Positions 1 through 10,889 of a stretch of DNA of 64,000 nt are shown one piece after another. The notes under the pieces are model-generated. The model had not been told where the DNA came from, made no database searches, and saw only the letters and a list, made by a program, of their open reading frames with translations. This stretch comes from Atopsyche davidsoni. Its lineage: Eukaryota; Arthropoda; Insecta; Trichoptera; Hydrobiosidae. The stretch's first letter is position 1. Every line of letters begins with the position of its first letter. The translations under genes were made by a program, and so were the position numbers. The stretch spans positions 3,978,001 to 4,042,000 of the forward strand of contig JAILWY010000015.1 in NCBI GenBank assembly GCA_022113835.1. Reading direction: 5' to 3'.

Positions 1-181
1 AAAAATAAGTACTGCCAACATAACAGCTAATCATCCAATCAACTGTGACCTGAAACGCGAACCTAACCTACGGATACTTATTCAAACGTTACGCAATACT
101 GAAATAACAATATATATTTTTATCGATCACAAAATACATGTTTTATACATATGGTTTTGTTGTCAAAGTTCTTCTTCTACT

Positions 182-496
182 GTGCGAAAAATCGAAGCGG
201 CAGAAATGTGGTTTTATAGGAGAATCCTTAAAATACCATGGGTTGACCGCGTCACAAATAAGAATCTTACACAGAGTTCGCAAAGAAAAAGAGTAAAAAA
301 AAACCAAGGTATCCTATTCTGGCCATTTTTTTCGAGGAAAAAATCGAAAGAAAAAGAGATATTGAAAGGAGAAAACTAACGTGGATGCAGAATTTACGCC
401 GATGGTTGGAATATGACTGGCCCAGGATAAAGATATGTTCAGTGAAATGGTCACCGATTTTCTCTGAGGAGAGGCACTCGAAGAGATACAAATAAT
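182..496 (+). mobile_element. 3-prime fragment of a non-LTR retrotransposon (copy A)
   Basis: The plus strand reads FYRRILKIPWVDRVTN near the start, a peptide that recurs in this window and is typical of the region after the reverse transcriptase in a LINE type common in insects. It then decays through frameshifts. The end carries the family tail (gtgaaatggtcaccg, then gaggagaggcactcgaagag). No reverse transcriptase or endonuclease domain remains, so this is a dead 5-prime-truncated copy. Family and strand are clear from the seven other copies here; the exact clade is not determined. Confidence 0.8.
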
Positions 497-767
497 TAAA
501 AGATTTCAATACGCCCCTAGCACTATTGATAATTGGAAAAAAAAACGCCACATTCGTATAATTTATTCTAAAAACATAGAAGCAAATAAATATCACTTCT
601 AAAATTACCCATTAGGAATAGTGTATTATAATTTGCCTCTGTTAATACATAATAATCGTTCTTTGAACGAACAATCGTGATATTCTCGTCATTTGTAAAC
701 GTATATACATAATCGGTTTCATTGTTGAACAATGAGATGTTTTTGTAATGATTCGAGATGTCATTAA

Positions 768-1194
<427 letters not shown>

Positions 1195-1195
<1 letters not shown>

Positions 1196-1480
1196 TTTTT
1201 TAAGGGGATTTTTTATGGTTTTTGCCCAAGGAAACAAGTAGGACACTATCGGTAAGCTGCATGTCGATTGCGAGTTATTTCGCGACATGTGTGGAGGCCC
1301 ATAGGTTTCTTTGTTACTGGGTGCGCGCTCTGGCGTGATCACTCAGGGGCCAAAATTGCCCTTTATTAATGGTATTTTTTTATGGTTTTTGCCCATGGAA
1401 ACAAGTAGGACGCTATTGGCAAACTGCAAGTCGGTTGCGAGTTGTGTCTCGACGTGTGTGGAGGTTTCTTTGGTCGGTTG
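1195..1480. mobile_element. Second foldback-MITE copies in tandem
   Basis: The core tttttatggtttttgccc followed by ggaaacaagtaggac occurs twice, at about 1212-1250 and 1377-1412. Each is followed by the arm ctgcaagtcggttgcgagtt or a close variant and by cgtgtgtggagg. This looks like two partial copies head to tail. It is the same family as the preceding entry and is non-coding. Confidence 0.55.
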
Positions 1481-1851
1481 GGTGCGTCCATGAAGTCCGA
1501 CGCGACCTTGGCGCTGCTTCTTCCGGTGTTATTTCAGCCGCCGAGTCGGCCAACCGGCGCTCCCATTTTTTTTTGTTGTAGTTAATTTTTACTTTCTATT
1601 GAGTAATAGTCGCTGCAATTTATTATTTTTTGCTATTACGGCTTAGTACTTAATTTTAGCAATGTTTTTGCATTACGCTGCTCAATTTATGCGATTGACT
1701 ATGTTGCGGAGAATCGTTAAAATGTATTTACAACGAAGGCGATGAAATAAATATTTATGAATAAGAATGATTTAATAAGCGCGTCGAAGAAAAATACACA
1801 TCACTTTCTTACGTAAATATTTTTTAAGCGTGTCATTAAACTACTAAATAT

Positions 1852-1867
1852 CAGTGGCGTGCGGTCC
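1852..1867 (+). mobile_element. Isolated hAT-type terminus
   Basis: CAGTGGCGTGCGGTCC matches the terminal repeat of the short element at 44484-44597 and resembles the start at 29330. I found no matching opposite end nearby, so this is probably a solo remnant. Confidence 0.4.
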
Positions 1868-1869
1868 AC

Positions 1870-2130
1870 ACAAGCATAATACCGTATATACCCCTGTGAA
1901 ATATTTACTTTAGTGTGTCAGGTTTAAATAATTTTCTTGGTGCCAGATTTTTGACCAAATATCTCAAAATATATAAATCTCATTTGAAGTTACCAAATAT
2001 CATTAAAAAATATATTAGTTCGCCAGAAATGGAGATTACTTGTTAACAACCTCTTTTTTGGCTTATTTTTCATATTTTAAGGCATACCGAGATATTTCTT
2101 TTGTTTAATATGTGTTGTTAAAACTGACTT
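1870..2130. other. AT-rich stretch, nothing recognised
   Basis: No coding potential, tandem structure or terminal repeats were seen here. Confidence 0.5.
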
Positions 2131-2132
2131 AC

Positions 2133-2190
2133 CGTCGCGTTTTATACGATTTTTTCGGAAAAAAAAAGAAGCTCGGGTTACTCACCTGTA
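2133..2190 (-). other. Candidate splice acceptor-donor (ratchet-like) site, minus strand
   Basis: Read on the minus strand, a T-rich tract ends in ACAG directly followed by GTGAGTAA (junction 2186/2185). This acceptor fused to a donor is the arrangement of a recursive splice site. A second donor, GCGACG then GTAAGTCAG, lies 53 bases further on (junction 2133/2132), so an ordinary 53-base exon beginning with GTGAGT is an alternative. One frame of that interval is open. There is no transcript evidence. Confidence 0.3.
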
Positions 2191-2603
2191 AAATAATAAT
2201 AACAAGTTAGTATGGCTTACAAACAATTAAACTATTCAAAGTCATTTAGAGCTCATGGCATCAAAATAAGAAGATGAGGAACATAAGCGGTTTCTTTGTT
2301 CGGTTCTATTGAATGTATTATATATATTATTTTCATGAAAACCATTTACGATTTGATGAAGTATAAGGATTGTTCATTCAACTTACATTATTTAAAACGA
2401 GAAAATTGTGTGAATGTGGCTTTATTTTGTTTGAAATCAAAATTGTACGATTACAATTTTTTAATAATTGCAATAGAAGCCGTTAAAAGCCGAGGCGATC
2501 GCGTGAGGAGCTGGCGGCCAATTATTCGTTTAAAAAGCCAGTGGAGAAATAAATAGGAAATACATACTTTGTATTGTATAAGCCCGTATCGACCAAACAG
2601 TGC

Positions 2604-2625
2604 GGCGGCTTGTGCGTAAGCCGCC
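2604..2625. other. GC-rich perfect hairpin, 8-bp stem
   Basis: GGCGGCTT and AAGCCGCC form a perfect stem around the 6-base loop gtgcgt. It sits in a small GC-richer patch (about 2485-2640) that also has a homeodomain-like CCAATTATTCG core. Function is unknown. Confidence 0.45.
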
Positions 2626-2639
2626 AACGACAGAATGTC

Positions 2640-4205
2640 GCTTTTCCGAAATAACTGTCAAAATAATCAATATTTCTATTTTCTATCTGTTTATTATTTT
2701 ATTGTCTTTCACAGAAGGCTGTGACGCAACGAAACTACAAAAAAAATGGTTTAAATACAGCCTTCGGGTATTGTAAAAAGCGGAACTACTCCGTCAAATC
2801 AGAAGCCATGATACAGTAGATATTTAATCTCGAAAGAAAATATAAGCACAAACACGTTTTTAATATGCAAATTATTGACATCGCGATATATTAAAAATGT
2901 CATTTCATTGCAATCGTCATAGCTCTATCGGCAATTTTATTTTATATTTTTAGGGTATCAAAAAGTCATGAGGAGACCCTATTAGATGATGGATCTTATA
3001 ACAATGAATGAATTTTGTCATTTTTTGTACATTGTGTAAAGTTGTTGAAACACCAAAGAATGTGAAGACAGAAACAATGCGACTCAAATAAACCAAATTG
3101 TATATTCTAAAAATGGCGTTGATTTTTTTAAGTACAAACAAAAGTTAAGAATAAAAACGGAAAGATCTAGAATACAAAGTTATTTACATTGAAAGCACTG
3201 TGTAATCAGAATAGATCCACCATCACCCTCTACAAAGCATGTCGTAATATTAAATTATTTTCAATTGATAAAGTAATTATAAAAGATTGCCAGTTATGGC
3301 TTATAACAATTATTATACATATTTTATTTCCAAACCATTCAATAAGCCGGGCAACAAAAAAGGCCGACTTTTGTGAAACCAATAACAATAGAAAATCGAG
3401 ACGGCCTTTTTAAATTGAATGATTACGAAATTTGTTTGAGAACTCTGCATTAATCTACGGGAGCTTCAATAGAGCCTCCAGAGAATGGTAATACTCTTTA
3501 ATTAAATACTCACCCATATGAAATTAATTTCACTTAACATATAAGTAACTCAAACTAATAAATATTACTGGCATATCAACTTATGTACAAATAATTGTCA
3601 ACGACTTTATGAATTGATACGTTAAAAAAATGTAAATTATACATATTTATTAACATCATATAAAATATAAGAATTTCGTCAAAGTTACTTTTTGAATTAT
3701 TTAGAAATATAAAAGGTTGTAACATAGTATTGATTTAAAATAATAAGTATAATTTCATTTGGATTATTTTACTTATATGGGTTTCCTTGCAACAATAAAA
3801 AAACTAAGTACTACGTTTTTATTGTAACCGATGTCTCTACAATACACACGGTAGATATAATAGAAAGTAAGAATCCCAAATCGTCTTTCAAACAAATCTA
3901 CGCCACTTGTATGGATGCCTAAAAATAATACCCCAATGTAAGGTGCACATTCCAACAACCCCCGATAAAACCTTCCGAACATTTGAAAAATTAAAAAATA
4001 CAAAGATTATAAACGCACACAGTCACGTATGATTATTTGTTTCTTTCTGTCTTGAATTCAGAAAAACTGAAGTGTATGTCAATTCATTCCGTACTTGCAT
4101 ATAACGATTCAAACATTCGCTCAGTTACAGCGACAGTGCCTCAATTGAGGCCGTTGAGGTGCGGATTGGAATCCCACGTGTGTTTTCGTCGCTTCGTGTG
4201 TTTAA
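2640..4205. other. AT-rich stretch, no gene recognised
   Basis: Only short open frames occur. At about 3334-3425 a small imperfect inverted repeat (attcaat and aaaggccg, matched by cggccttt and attgaat) may be a tiny decayed MITE. Otherwise nothing was seen. Confidence 0.5.
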
Positions 4206-4207
4206 CT

Positions 4208-4683
4208 CATATGTTTCCAAACTATTTTGTCCCGTTGACCCCATGTCGAGTTTTCCTGTTTATCGTAGACCCCTAAATTTTAATTTACATATATTTGACA
4301 TCTGATATACAGGGTGCGCCATATTTTATGTCGGTATGTAGACATTTAATGACAATTTATTTTTTTTGTAAGAAGGTTGACAACTGCACTGAAACCCTTT
4401 TCCATGTGGTATGAAGATGGAAAAGCTATCAAAAACCTTCTTGCGATAGTCTATGATACAGGATAAACAGCATTATTATGTAAGTACATAGGTGCAATCT
4501 GTGTTCAATTGTGACATTTACGGAATGTCTAAATTTTGGTGATGACCTGCTTAAATGGGATCCACTCTCATAGACCCCCATTTACAGTTCGTGGACCCCC
4601 AATTTAATTTTTCGCTGTCATCAACCCCTTGCAGGGCAAAATAGACCCCTGGGGGTCGATATTGACCACTTTGGGAACCTCTG
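4208..4683 (-). mobile_element. hAT-type MITE, copy 1
   Basis: On the minus strand the element begins CAGAGGTTCCCAAAGTGG and contains the recognisable block cccctgggggtcgat / ccccttgcagggc. The other end is the imperfect repeat CATATGTTTCCAAAC. The same sequence occurs at 16104-16672 and 57818-58177. An ORF-free interior with short terminal repeats fits a non-autonomous hAT element. The flanking octamers do not match here, so the duplication is decayed or the ends are misplaced. Confidence 0.65.
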
Positions 4684-4689
4684 ATCTAT

Positions 4690-5050
4690 ATCTAGGTAAA
4701 TCTCTGCAGTCAATAAGGCGCTGCTATTGTGAAACCACGCAGAGCTGGCGACGCGGAGAGAACAGTGAAAGTGAGTGCAAATATTATTTACCCGAGCATT
4801 ACGCAAGCCCGGGTCGGTTGCTGTATACTTAGTCCGCCTCGCTGCACACGTAGCAACACAACTGACGATCGAACACCAAATGCTATTGCCGAGAACCGAG
4901 CAAATCATCATGCATCATCACCATGACCATCGGACCATTTTTAAACCGGGATCCTGACCAGAAAATGAGGATTGAGATACCACGCAGTACGTTTAATAAC
5001 TTGAGAAAAGTACTATGAGATATATATGTAATATCGATGATAAAAGTAAT
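4690..5050. other. Moderately GC-rich stretch, unclassified
   Basis: Higher G+C than the surroundings. The segment cacacgtagcaacacaactg resembles the left arm of the foldback MITE family, so part may be a decayed copy. No coding region is supported. Confidence 0.35.
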
Positions 5051-5052
5051 TT

Positions 5053-5400
5053 TCTTTTATGCAGTTGAAGCTTGGACACTCCAGACAGCTAAAAATGTAG
5101 CAGTATAGGAGAATCCTTAAAATACCATGGGTTGACCGCGTCACAAATGATAGAATCTTGCACAGACTGTATAAAGAAAACGAACCCCTGACCTTGGTAA
5201 AGAAGCGGAAGATCTCCTATTTTGGTCACATTTTTCGCAACAGTACATATAGCAACCTACAGCTGATTATCCAAGGAAAAATCTTAGGTGGCTGGAGGTC
5301 GATAAAGTACAGCCGAATTAGTGAGACTGCCCCAGGATAGAGATATGCTCGATGAAATGGTCACCAATGAGAAGAGGCATCAGAAGAAGAAGAAATACAT
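5053..5400 (+). mobile_element. 3-prime fragment of the non-LTR retrotransposon (copy B)
   Basis: The best-preserved protein reading of this family starts with a decayed equivalent of VLLYGVEAWTL (gcagttgaagcttggacact), passes the ILKIPWVDRVTND motif and continues to KKRKISYFGHIFRNSTYS and LQLIIQGK. These are the C-terminal segments that follow the reverse transcriptase in such LINEs. The copy ends with the family tail and gaagaagaagaa. Frameshifts and missing upstream domains make it non-functional. Confidence 0.85.
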
Positions 5401-6125
5401 AAAAGCTTCACAAAAGGTAATAAAACATTCGATATCGCGTAAAATGACTATGTGATTGTTATCATTTGCCATCGAAAGCCATGAAAGCATCCACAAGTTC
5501 TCGAAACGTAAACATTAACGATACGATGGGTGTAAGCAATCCGAGCACGATATCGATTCGAAGCGTGGCGAATCTGTTCGAATCGGCGCCGCACGAATAG
5601 CCGCGATAATCTCAACTGTGATTATTTTTAATTTAAGCTTACCACGTGTCGAGAATAACTTAAACAATTTATGTAATAATATTTTGACTGAACGAAAATT
5701 GATTTACTGCGCTTAAAAACAATTAAAAATATATTTACATATCTACCGGTGAGGAATCTGCTCCATCTTATCAAGAGATAAAAGATATTAAAGTATTATT
5801 AAAAGATTTTCATCAAGAGATACTAAAATATTTTTTTCTCTTCAAGTAGATCATTAATTTTTGAAAATGTCGTATAACGAAAACGTTCACGCTTAAATTC
5901 CGCTTCAATTAAAAAATCCATGTTGTTCAAAACTTTTATGCGAATAATAATTTTTATTTATTTTTAGCAATATGTTAAGCACAGAAACCGATATTTCTCA
6001 ATGGCGTACATATATTAAATAGTTAAAATAATTTTTTTTATGATCCGCTGCATGCTATTTTTCATTTTCGATTTTGATTTAAAATTTAACGTAAATAACA
6101 ACATAATTGAGTAATTATCATATGT
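5400..6125. other. AT-rich stretch with one CpG-richer patch
   Basis: A patch at about 5500-5620 (cgaagcgtggcgaatctg, cggcgccgcacg) stands above the background and includes ACCACGTG just after it, an E-box. The rest is featureless. Confidence 0.35.
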
Positions 6126-6127
6126 AT

Positions 6128-6290
6128 ATTGCAGCTGATTGTCCAGGGAAATATGCAATGAAAAAAGCTATTGGAAGGAAAAAAATCGACGTGGACGTGA
6201 CTGAAAGTTGAGAGTACAGTAAATTCATTAAAACTGACCATAGAAAAATATACACTCAAGAGAGGCACCTGAAGAAGAGAATTTTAAAAT
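6128..6290 (+). mobile_element. Non-LTR retrotransposon fragment (copy C)
   Basis: Short remnant beginning cagctgattgtccaggga (LQLIVQG in the family). It continues through the ggaagga and cgtggac block and ends gagaggcacctgaagaaga. Only the last part of the ORF and the tail remain. Confidence 0.65.
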
Positions 6291-6294
6291 AAAC

Positions 6295-7220
6295 TGTGAT
6301 TTTCTTTTTTAAGACTTAATCATAAAAATATGACAAAACAGAAATAAACAATAACACATGAACATAAGCGTATGCTACACCGAAGTAAACACTCGTCATA
6401 ACATCGCAAAGTTAATAAACGATTACTTAGTCGCGGAAGTTAGCAATAAGCTCCACAGTTAGTCACAAGATTAATTAGTTTATTTACTCATAAGACGATG
6501 TGCCGATTTATCATAATAAACCAGCGACTGTCATCGGTATGTTTAGTCTACGAAGGATCGCCACGGCGACCTGTAGCATTTAATAAATAAACTAAAGCAG
6601 CACCTATTTACCGATGATTTATATGAATTATATAATAAGTCTTGTAATGTGTTGCAACTTGTAACGAACTCTCACTCAGAGCGATCACCAAAACACATTG
6701 TTTTTAGATTTGGGAAGGTCAACGAGATTAGCACGTGTCCAAGTCACGAAAGCAATAAATCAAACCTAGTGAGTACTACTGAGGCTCGGGGAGGCTTTTG
6801 AAAGCCTAAAAATCATCCCCTTCTCCGCGTACCTTCGATGACCTAGAAGTAGGGATAGCATCGGGAATCATCAGCGCATATTATGCCCACGTGAAAACCT
6901 GATGCGTCTGCAATAGAGCCGTCGATGGCACTCCTAGACATAATAAGACCTGATGGGTTCTACAATTTAATTTCAACCTATACAAGTTTACTGTTTTAAA
7001 CCACCGTTTCCCTGTAATCGAGAGTCTGAATCATTGCACGCAAGCGTGAAGCTAGTAAGTTGGCTAGATAAATACAGCACGTGCCTGCTAATGTTTATAC
7101 CACATTATGATGACATGATCGCAATATCACTCGATCGAAGTTCACAAATCGGCCTTATGGTCGACCTATAAGCACACTTATTTACAGAAGATGGGACCTC
7201 GAGTTCGAATTCAGGTGAAG
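6295..7220. other. No gene recognised
   Basis: Mixed-composition sequence. A somewhat GC-richer block (about 6770-6960) contains ccacgtg and clustered tgatg motifs but no open frame of note. Confidence 0.4.
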
Positions 7221-7224
7221 CACT

Positions 7225-7375
7225 TACACTAATACAGTAAATAATTATCCGCTCCTCAGAGGACCATCATCTCATCTCATGGTGACCATCTCACTCAATC
7301 TATCCTGGGCAAGTCGTATTAATTTGCCTGTACTCCCGACTTTCAGTCACTGTCGGGAAATCCGCATACATGATA
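7225..7375 (-). mobile_element. Non-LTR retrotransposon fragment (copy J)
   Basis: On the minus strand it reads gtgactgaaagtcgggagta, then gcccaggata, gtgagatggtcacc and cctctgaggagcgg. This is the family 3-prime end in reverse orientation. It is a terminal fragment only. Confidence 0.6.
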
Positions 7376-7509
7376 TTTTCTCCTAGACAATCAGCTATAT
7401 CATATCCATTATATAAATATATATTATATTGGATTGGACCTCCCTTATGGCACAAGCGGTATTCAAAGAAAAAAATCACACATACTTGGAATACCATGGT
7501 ACCGAGAAA

Positions 7510-7528
7510 CCCCTCCCCCCCCCCCCAC
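7510..7528 (+). repeat. Poly-C tract
   Basis: A run of 12 or more C (cccctcccccc onward), rare in this AT-rich window. Confidence 0.9.
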
Positions 7529-7854
7529 CGTACCAATAACGCATGAAATAATAAAAATAATTAATTGATAAAAAATGCTTGTTTTATGTGGGACCACCTA
7601 AATTAATTACAGTGACATAGTATTATATTGTACATAGTAAATATATTTTTAATAAATAATATTATTTATACTACGTTTGTGCGGTGACTGAACACGATCT
7701 CATCGCTGGCATAAAGCTGGCTGAAAAGATCAAAAACAAAACAAATAAGATATGCACATGCATATAATTTATTGACCGATTAACGTTTCGTATCAGCAGA
7801 CCATCTGTGTGTCGCGAGTTCATCGAACTGCGGCAAGCGGTCCAAAGATCTCAC

Positions 7855-7887
7855 CTCGAATGCATATCAGTGCAAATCCAGTTGCAC
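7855..7887 (-). other. Candidate 33-nt microexon, minus strand
   Basis: On the minus strand a pyrimidine-rich tract (ctattttctcttttttatac) runs into AAG. Then come 33 bases ending TTCGAG before GTGAGATC. Two of the three frames are open. The splice-signal quality is good but such signals arise by chance in AT-rich DNA, and the peptide is not recognisable. Confidence 0.2.
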
Positions 7888-8084
7888 CTTGTATAAAAAA
7901 GAGAAAATAGACGACAGCGGTTCATTTGCATTTCGAGAATAACTTGGAGAAACGTTTTATTTTTTCACTTTTATAATGAGATTATATAAGCATATATACA
8001 TATTTATATATGTTAGTATAAATATATATATATATGTATATAATTAATTTAATTGTTTTGCTATATCGAAAGTTGATTTTTTTA

Positions 8085-8450
8085 CAGAGTATTGAAAAAA
8101 TATAAATTATATTTATCTATTTTTTATTATTAAATTAACGTCCATTTTCAGGGTAAAATAAAATCTTGAAGATGTTGAAAAATTGGATAAAATGACGACT
8201 TTTCAAAACCAAAGTTTGTTAAAGATTTTTTTTTTAATTTTTAAAATAATAAGACGCACATGGTTTATATTTAATCTTTTAATTTCAATTGAAAAAAAAA
8301 CTTTTAAATATTTAGGACTCTTGTAAAATGGACCAGATGAATCTCCAAATTCCTACAGTTCAATCGGAAAAACACATATTTATCATATTAATAGTAAATG
8401 TATAAGAAATAAAAATATATTGTGTTCGGAAGAAGGGATGTATCAAACTT
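8085..8450 (+). repeat. Unclassified dispersed repeat R1, copy 1
   Basis: This interval matches the reverse complement of about 53440-53840. It shares ggataaaatgacgacttttc, the gtaaaataaa block, and further on ctccaaa-ttcct and gaaaaacacatattt. Divergence is high with many indels. No open frame or terminal repeats were identified, so this is an old transposon fragment of unknown class. Confidence 0.6.
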
Positions 8451-8523
8451 TTTGCATTTAAATATTTTTAATTGGTGCAGTAGACTTTTCGCAAAACGGG
8501 CTAGAAAATGATCAAAAAAACTC

Positions 8524-8805
8524 GATTATGCGACCTAGACCCTTAAAGTACAATGGGTTGACCGCGTCACAAATAAGAAGTCTTCCACAGAATGCGCAAA
8601 GAAAGAAGAAGCGTAAGGTCTCTTATTTTGGCCACATTTTTCGAAACAGTAAGTATAGCATCCTACAGCTGATTGTCCAAAGAAAAATCGAAGGAATAAT
8701 TTTACGTGGATGCGGAATTTGCACTAGCTGCTGGAGAGGTCGGAAGTACGGCCCAATTAGTGAGACTGCCCCAGGATAGAAATATGTTCGATGAAATGGT
8801 CACCG
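8524..8805 (+). mobile_element. Non-LTR retrotransposon fragment (copy D)
   Basis: The DNA runs from ccttaaagtacaatgggttg through the reading KKRKVSYFGHIFRNSKYS and LQLIVQRKIEG to the tail (gccccaggatagaaatatg, gaaatggtcaccgg). It has the same architecture as copy B with different indels. It is inactive. Confidence 0.8.
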
Positions 8806-8884
8806 GAAGAAGATATATACATTATTATACGTATATTTATATATAAAACAAACGCGCTTTTATAACTCAAGACAGAAACTATGC

Positions 8885-9130
8885 TCGATACCGAACAACC
8901 GTGAAAACACGCCGTCGCTCTTAATTGATTTGAAATACCTCACATGTGGCCGGAGGAATCTATAATCTCGGGTCAGTGTTCCGAGAAACTCTCGAAGAGG
9001 AATGCACTGGAAGATGCTATTATCTGTCTCTCCATCTGTGCACGGTTTCCAAGACATCTCTAACCCGGGAGATGAGATGCATTTTTGTGCATATGATTGA
9101 TTGTTCGTGTATTCTGAGCAATGACATACA
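8885..9130. promoter_or_regulatory. GC-richer island, possible conserved non-coding element
   Basis: Composition rises against AT-rich flanks. The block contains a TTAATTGATT homeodomain-like core, a CCCGGGAGATGAG segment and a TGATTGATTG PBX/HOX-like motif. Short ORFs on both strands are not recognisable. This is a composition-based guess only. Confidence 0.25.
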
Positions 9131-9139
9131 TTCAAACAA

Positions 9140-9940
9140 TGACTGTAAAATATCGATTAAAAATACGTGAAAATATTGTAAACCCGTTCTGGACATTTAA
9201 AAATGTTGATTTGAATAATTATTGCGCTTAAAGAAACGCTGTGCCTTTTAAAAATTGGTCGCAAAATTTTAGTTTTTAGTAAATCAAGTAGAAGGTTTTT
9301 GAAACTCAGTGATTTAAATAGACATAAAAATAATCATTTAAAATTAGCATATAAAAAAACATCTATATTTTTGCCTATTGTTACGACAAATAAAACAAAA
9401 TTTATTAAGAGACTACTGAATTAATTATAAAAAAGAAGATTGGAGATGCCTTTAATGAGGTCTCGTATTATATAATATGATTTTTTTATTTATCATTTAA
9501 TGCCATGGCTTCTTAAATAAACCTCATTAATTGCCTGTTGATCCATAAGGAACGAAAAAACGGTAAAAAAAGTACTTTTTGACATATGTATTGGGGAAAA
9601 AACGTTATAGCATACATTCGATTTTATTTATAGTTAAAAATACTTATAAATGACTATTTTTTTTTTACAAATATATACATCGTCTTTCAGACGTGCACTA
9701 TTGTATAATTGTCGGTTAATTAGATATTACATAAGCTGTAAAAATATATAGCCCGCATTCATCGGGGTGAATAATTACTATATTATGGTTATTTAAAGCA
9801 TAACGAAATAATTTTTTTTTATAGTATTGCGTATTTTGTGTGCCGTGTACGCTTCAGGTGTAGACACAGGTAAACGACACATAATATTCACATGCCGTAC
9901 TTGGAGTTGCACACAATCCTGCACGCATAAGCCGCGTTAT
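9140..9940. other. AT-rich stretch, nothing recognised
   Basis: No coding, repeat or terminal-repeat structure was found until the slightly GC-richer lead-in (about 9840-9960) to the next tandem array. Confidence 0.5.
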
Positions 9941-9944
9941 ACGA

Positions 9945-10885
9945 GGCGATCAATCATGTGGACATCCCCGGAATACCAACACACAACTAATTAACTAATT
10001 GATTCGTGTGTATATTAAATGTAAATGTTGCAGTTCATGCAAGCAATATAGAACTGCTTGCTCTAAAATATATTTAAAAATACATTCTCATACTTTTTTT
10101 ATAAAACTTAAGCTGGCATGCAAGACAATACACTCGTGATGCAGCTTTTATAATATTTACTATAAAATAGGTAATTTTCGTGATTTATAAGATTTAGTTA
10201 TTAATCATGCATGTAGGCATCCCCGGAATGCCAACACAACTAACTAAATAATTGATTCGTGTGTTTATTATAACATAATAAATGCAAATATTGCGATCCA
10301 TAGAACATACAAAATCTGGACATTTTCCCTTTTTTTATAAAATTTAAGCTGACATGCAAGACAATCGCGATGACACCTTTTATAATATTTACTATAAAAT
10401 AGGTAATTTTCGTGATTTATAAGGTTTAGTTATTAATCATGCATGTAGGCATCCCCGGAATGCCAACACAACTAACTAAATAATTGATTCGTGTGTTTAT
10501 TATAACATAATAAATGCAAATATTGCGATCCATAGAACATACGAAATCTGGACATTTTCCCTTTTTTTATAAAATTTAAGCTAATATGCAAGACCGCGAT
10601 GACACTTTTTATGGCATTTATTATATAATAAGTAACTTTCGTGATTTGCAAGGTTTAATTGTTGATCAATCATGTGGGCATCCCCGGAATACATACAGAA
10701 CTAATTGACTAATTGATTCGTGTGCATATTAAACGCAAATATTGCGATCCATAGAACATACAAATCTGAACATTTTCACATGTTTTTAATGAAACTTAAG
10801 CTTATATATATTTATTATGTCGTTTATACAAGCAATGAATCATTACTTGCTATAATATGTCTAAAGAAATAATATTCGAATTATA
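9945..10885. repeat. Tandem array T1, about 4 units of 230-255 bp
   Basis: The anchor catccccggaat recurs at about 9963, 10218, 10450 and 10679 (spacings 255, 232, 229). Units also share ttgattcgtgtg, aaatattgcgatccatagaa and gtaattttcgtgattta. The second and third units are almost identical while the outer ones are diverged, which points to local homogenisation. There is no coding content. A decayed partial unit follows to about 10885. Confidence 0.9.
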
Positions 10886-10889
10886 CTGT

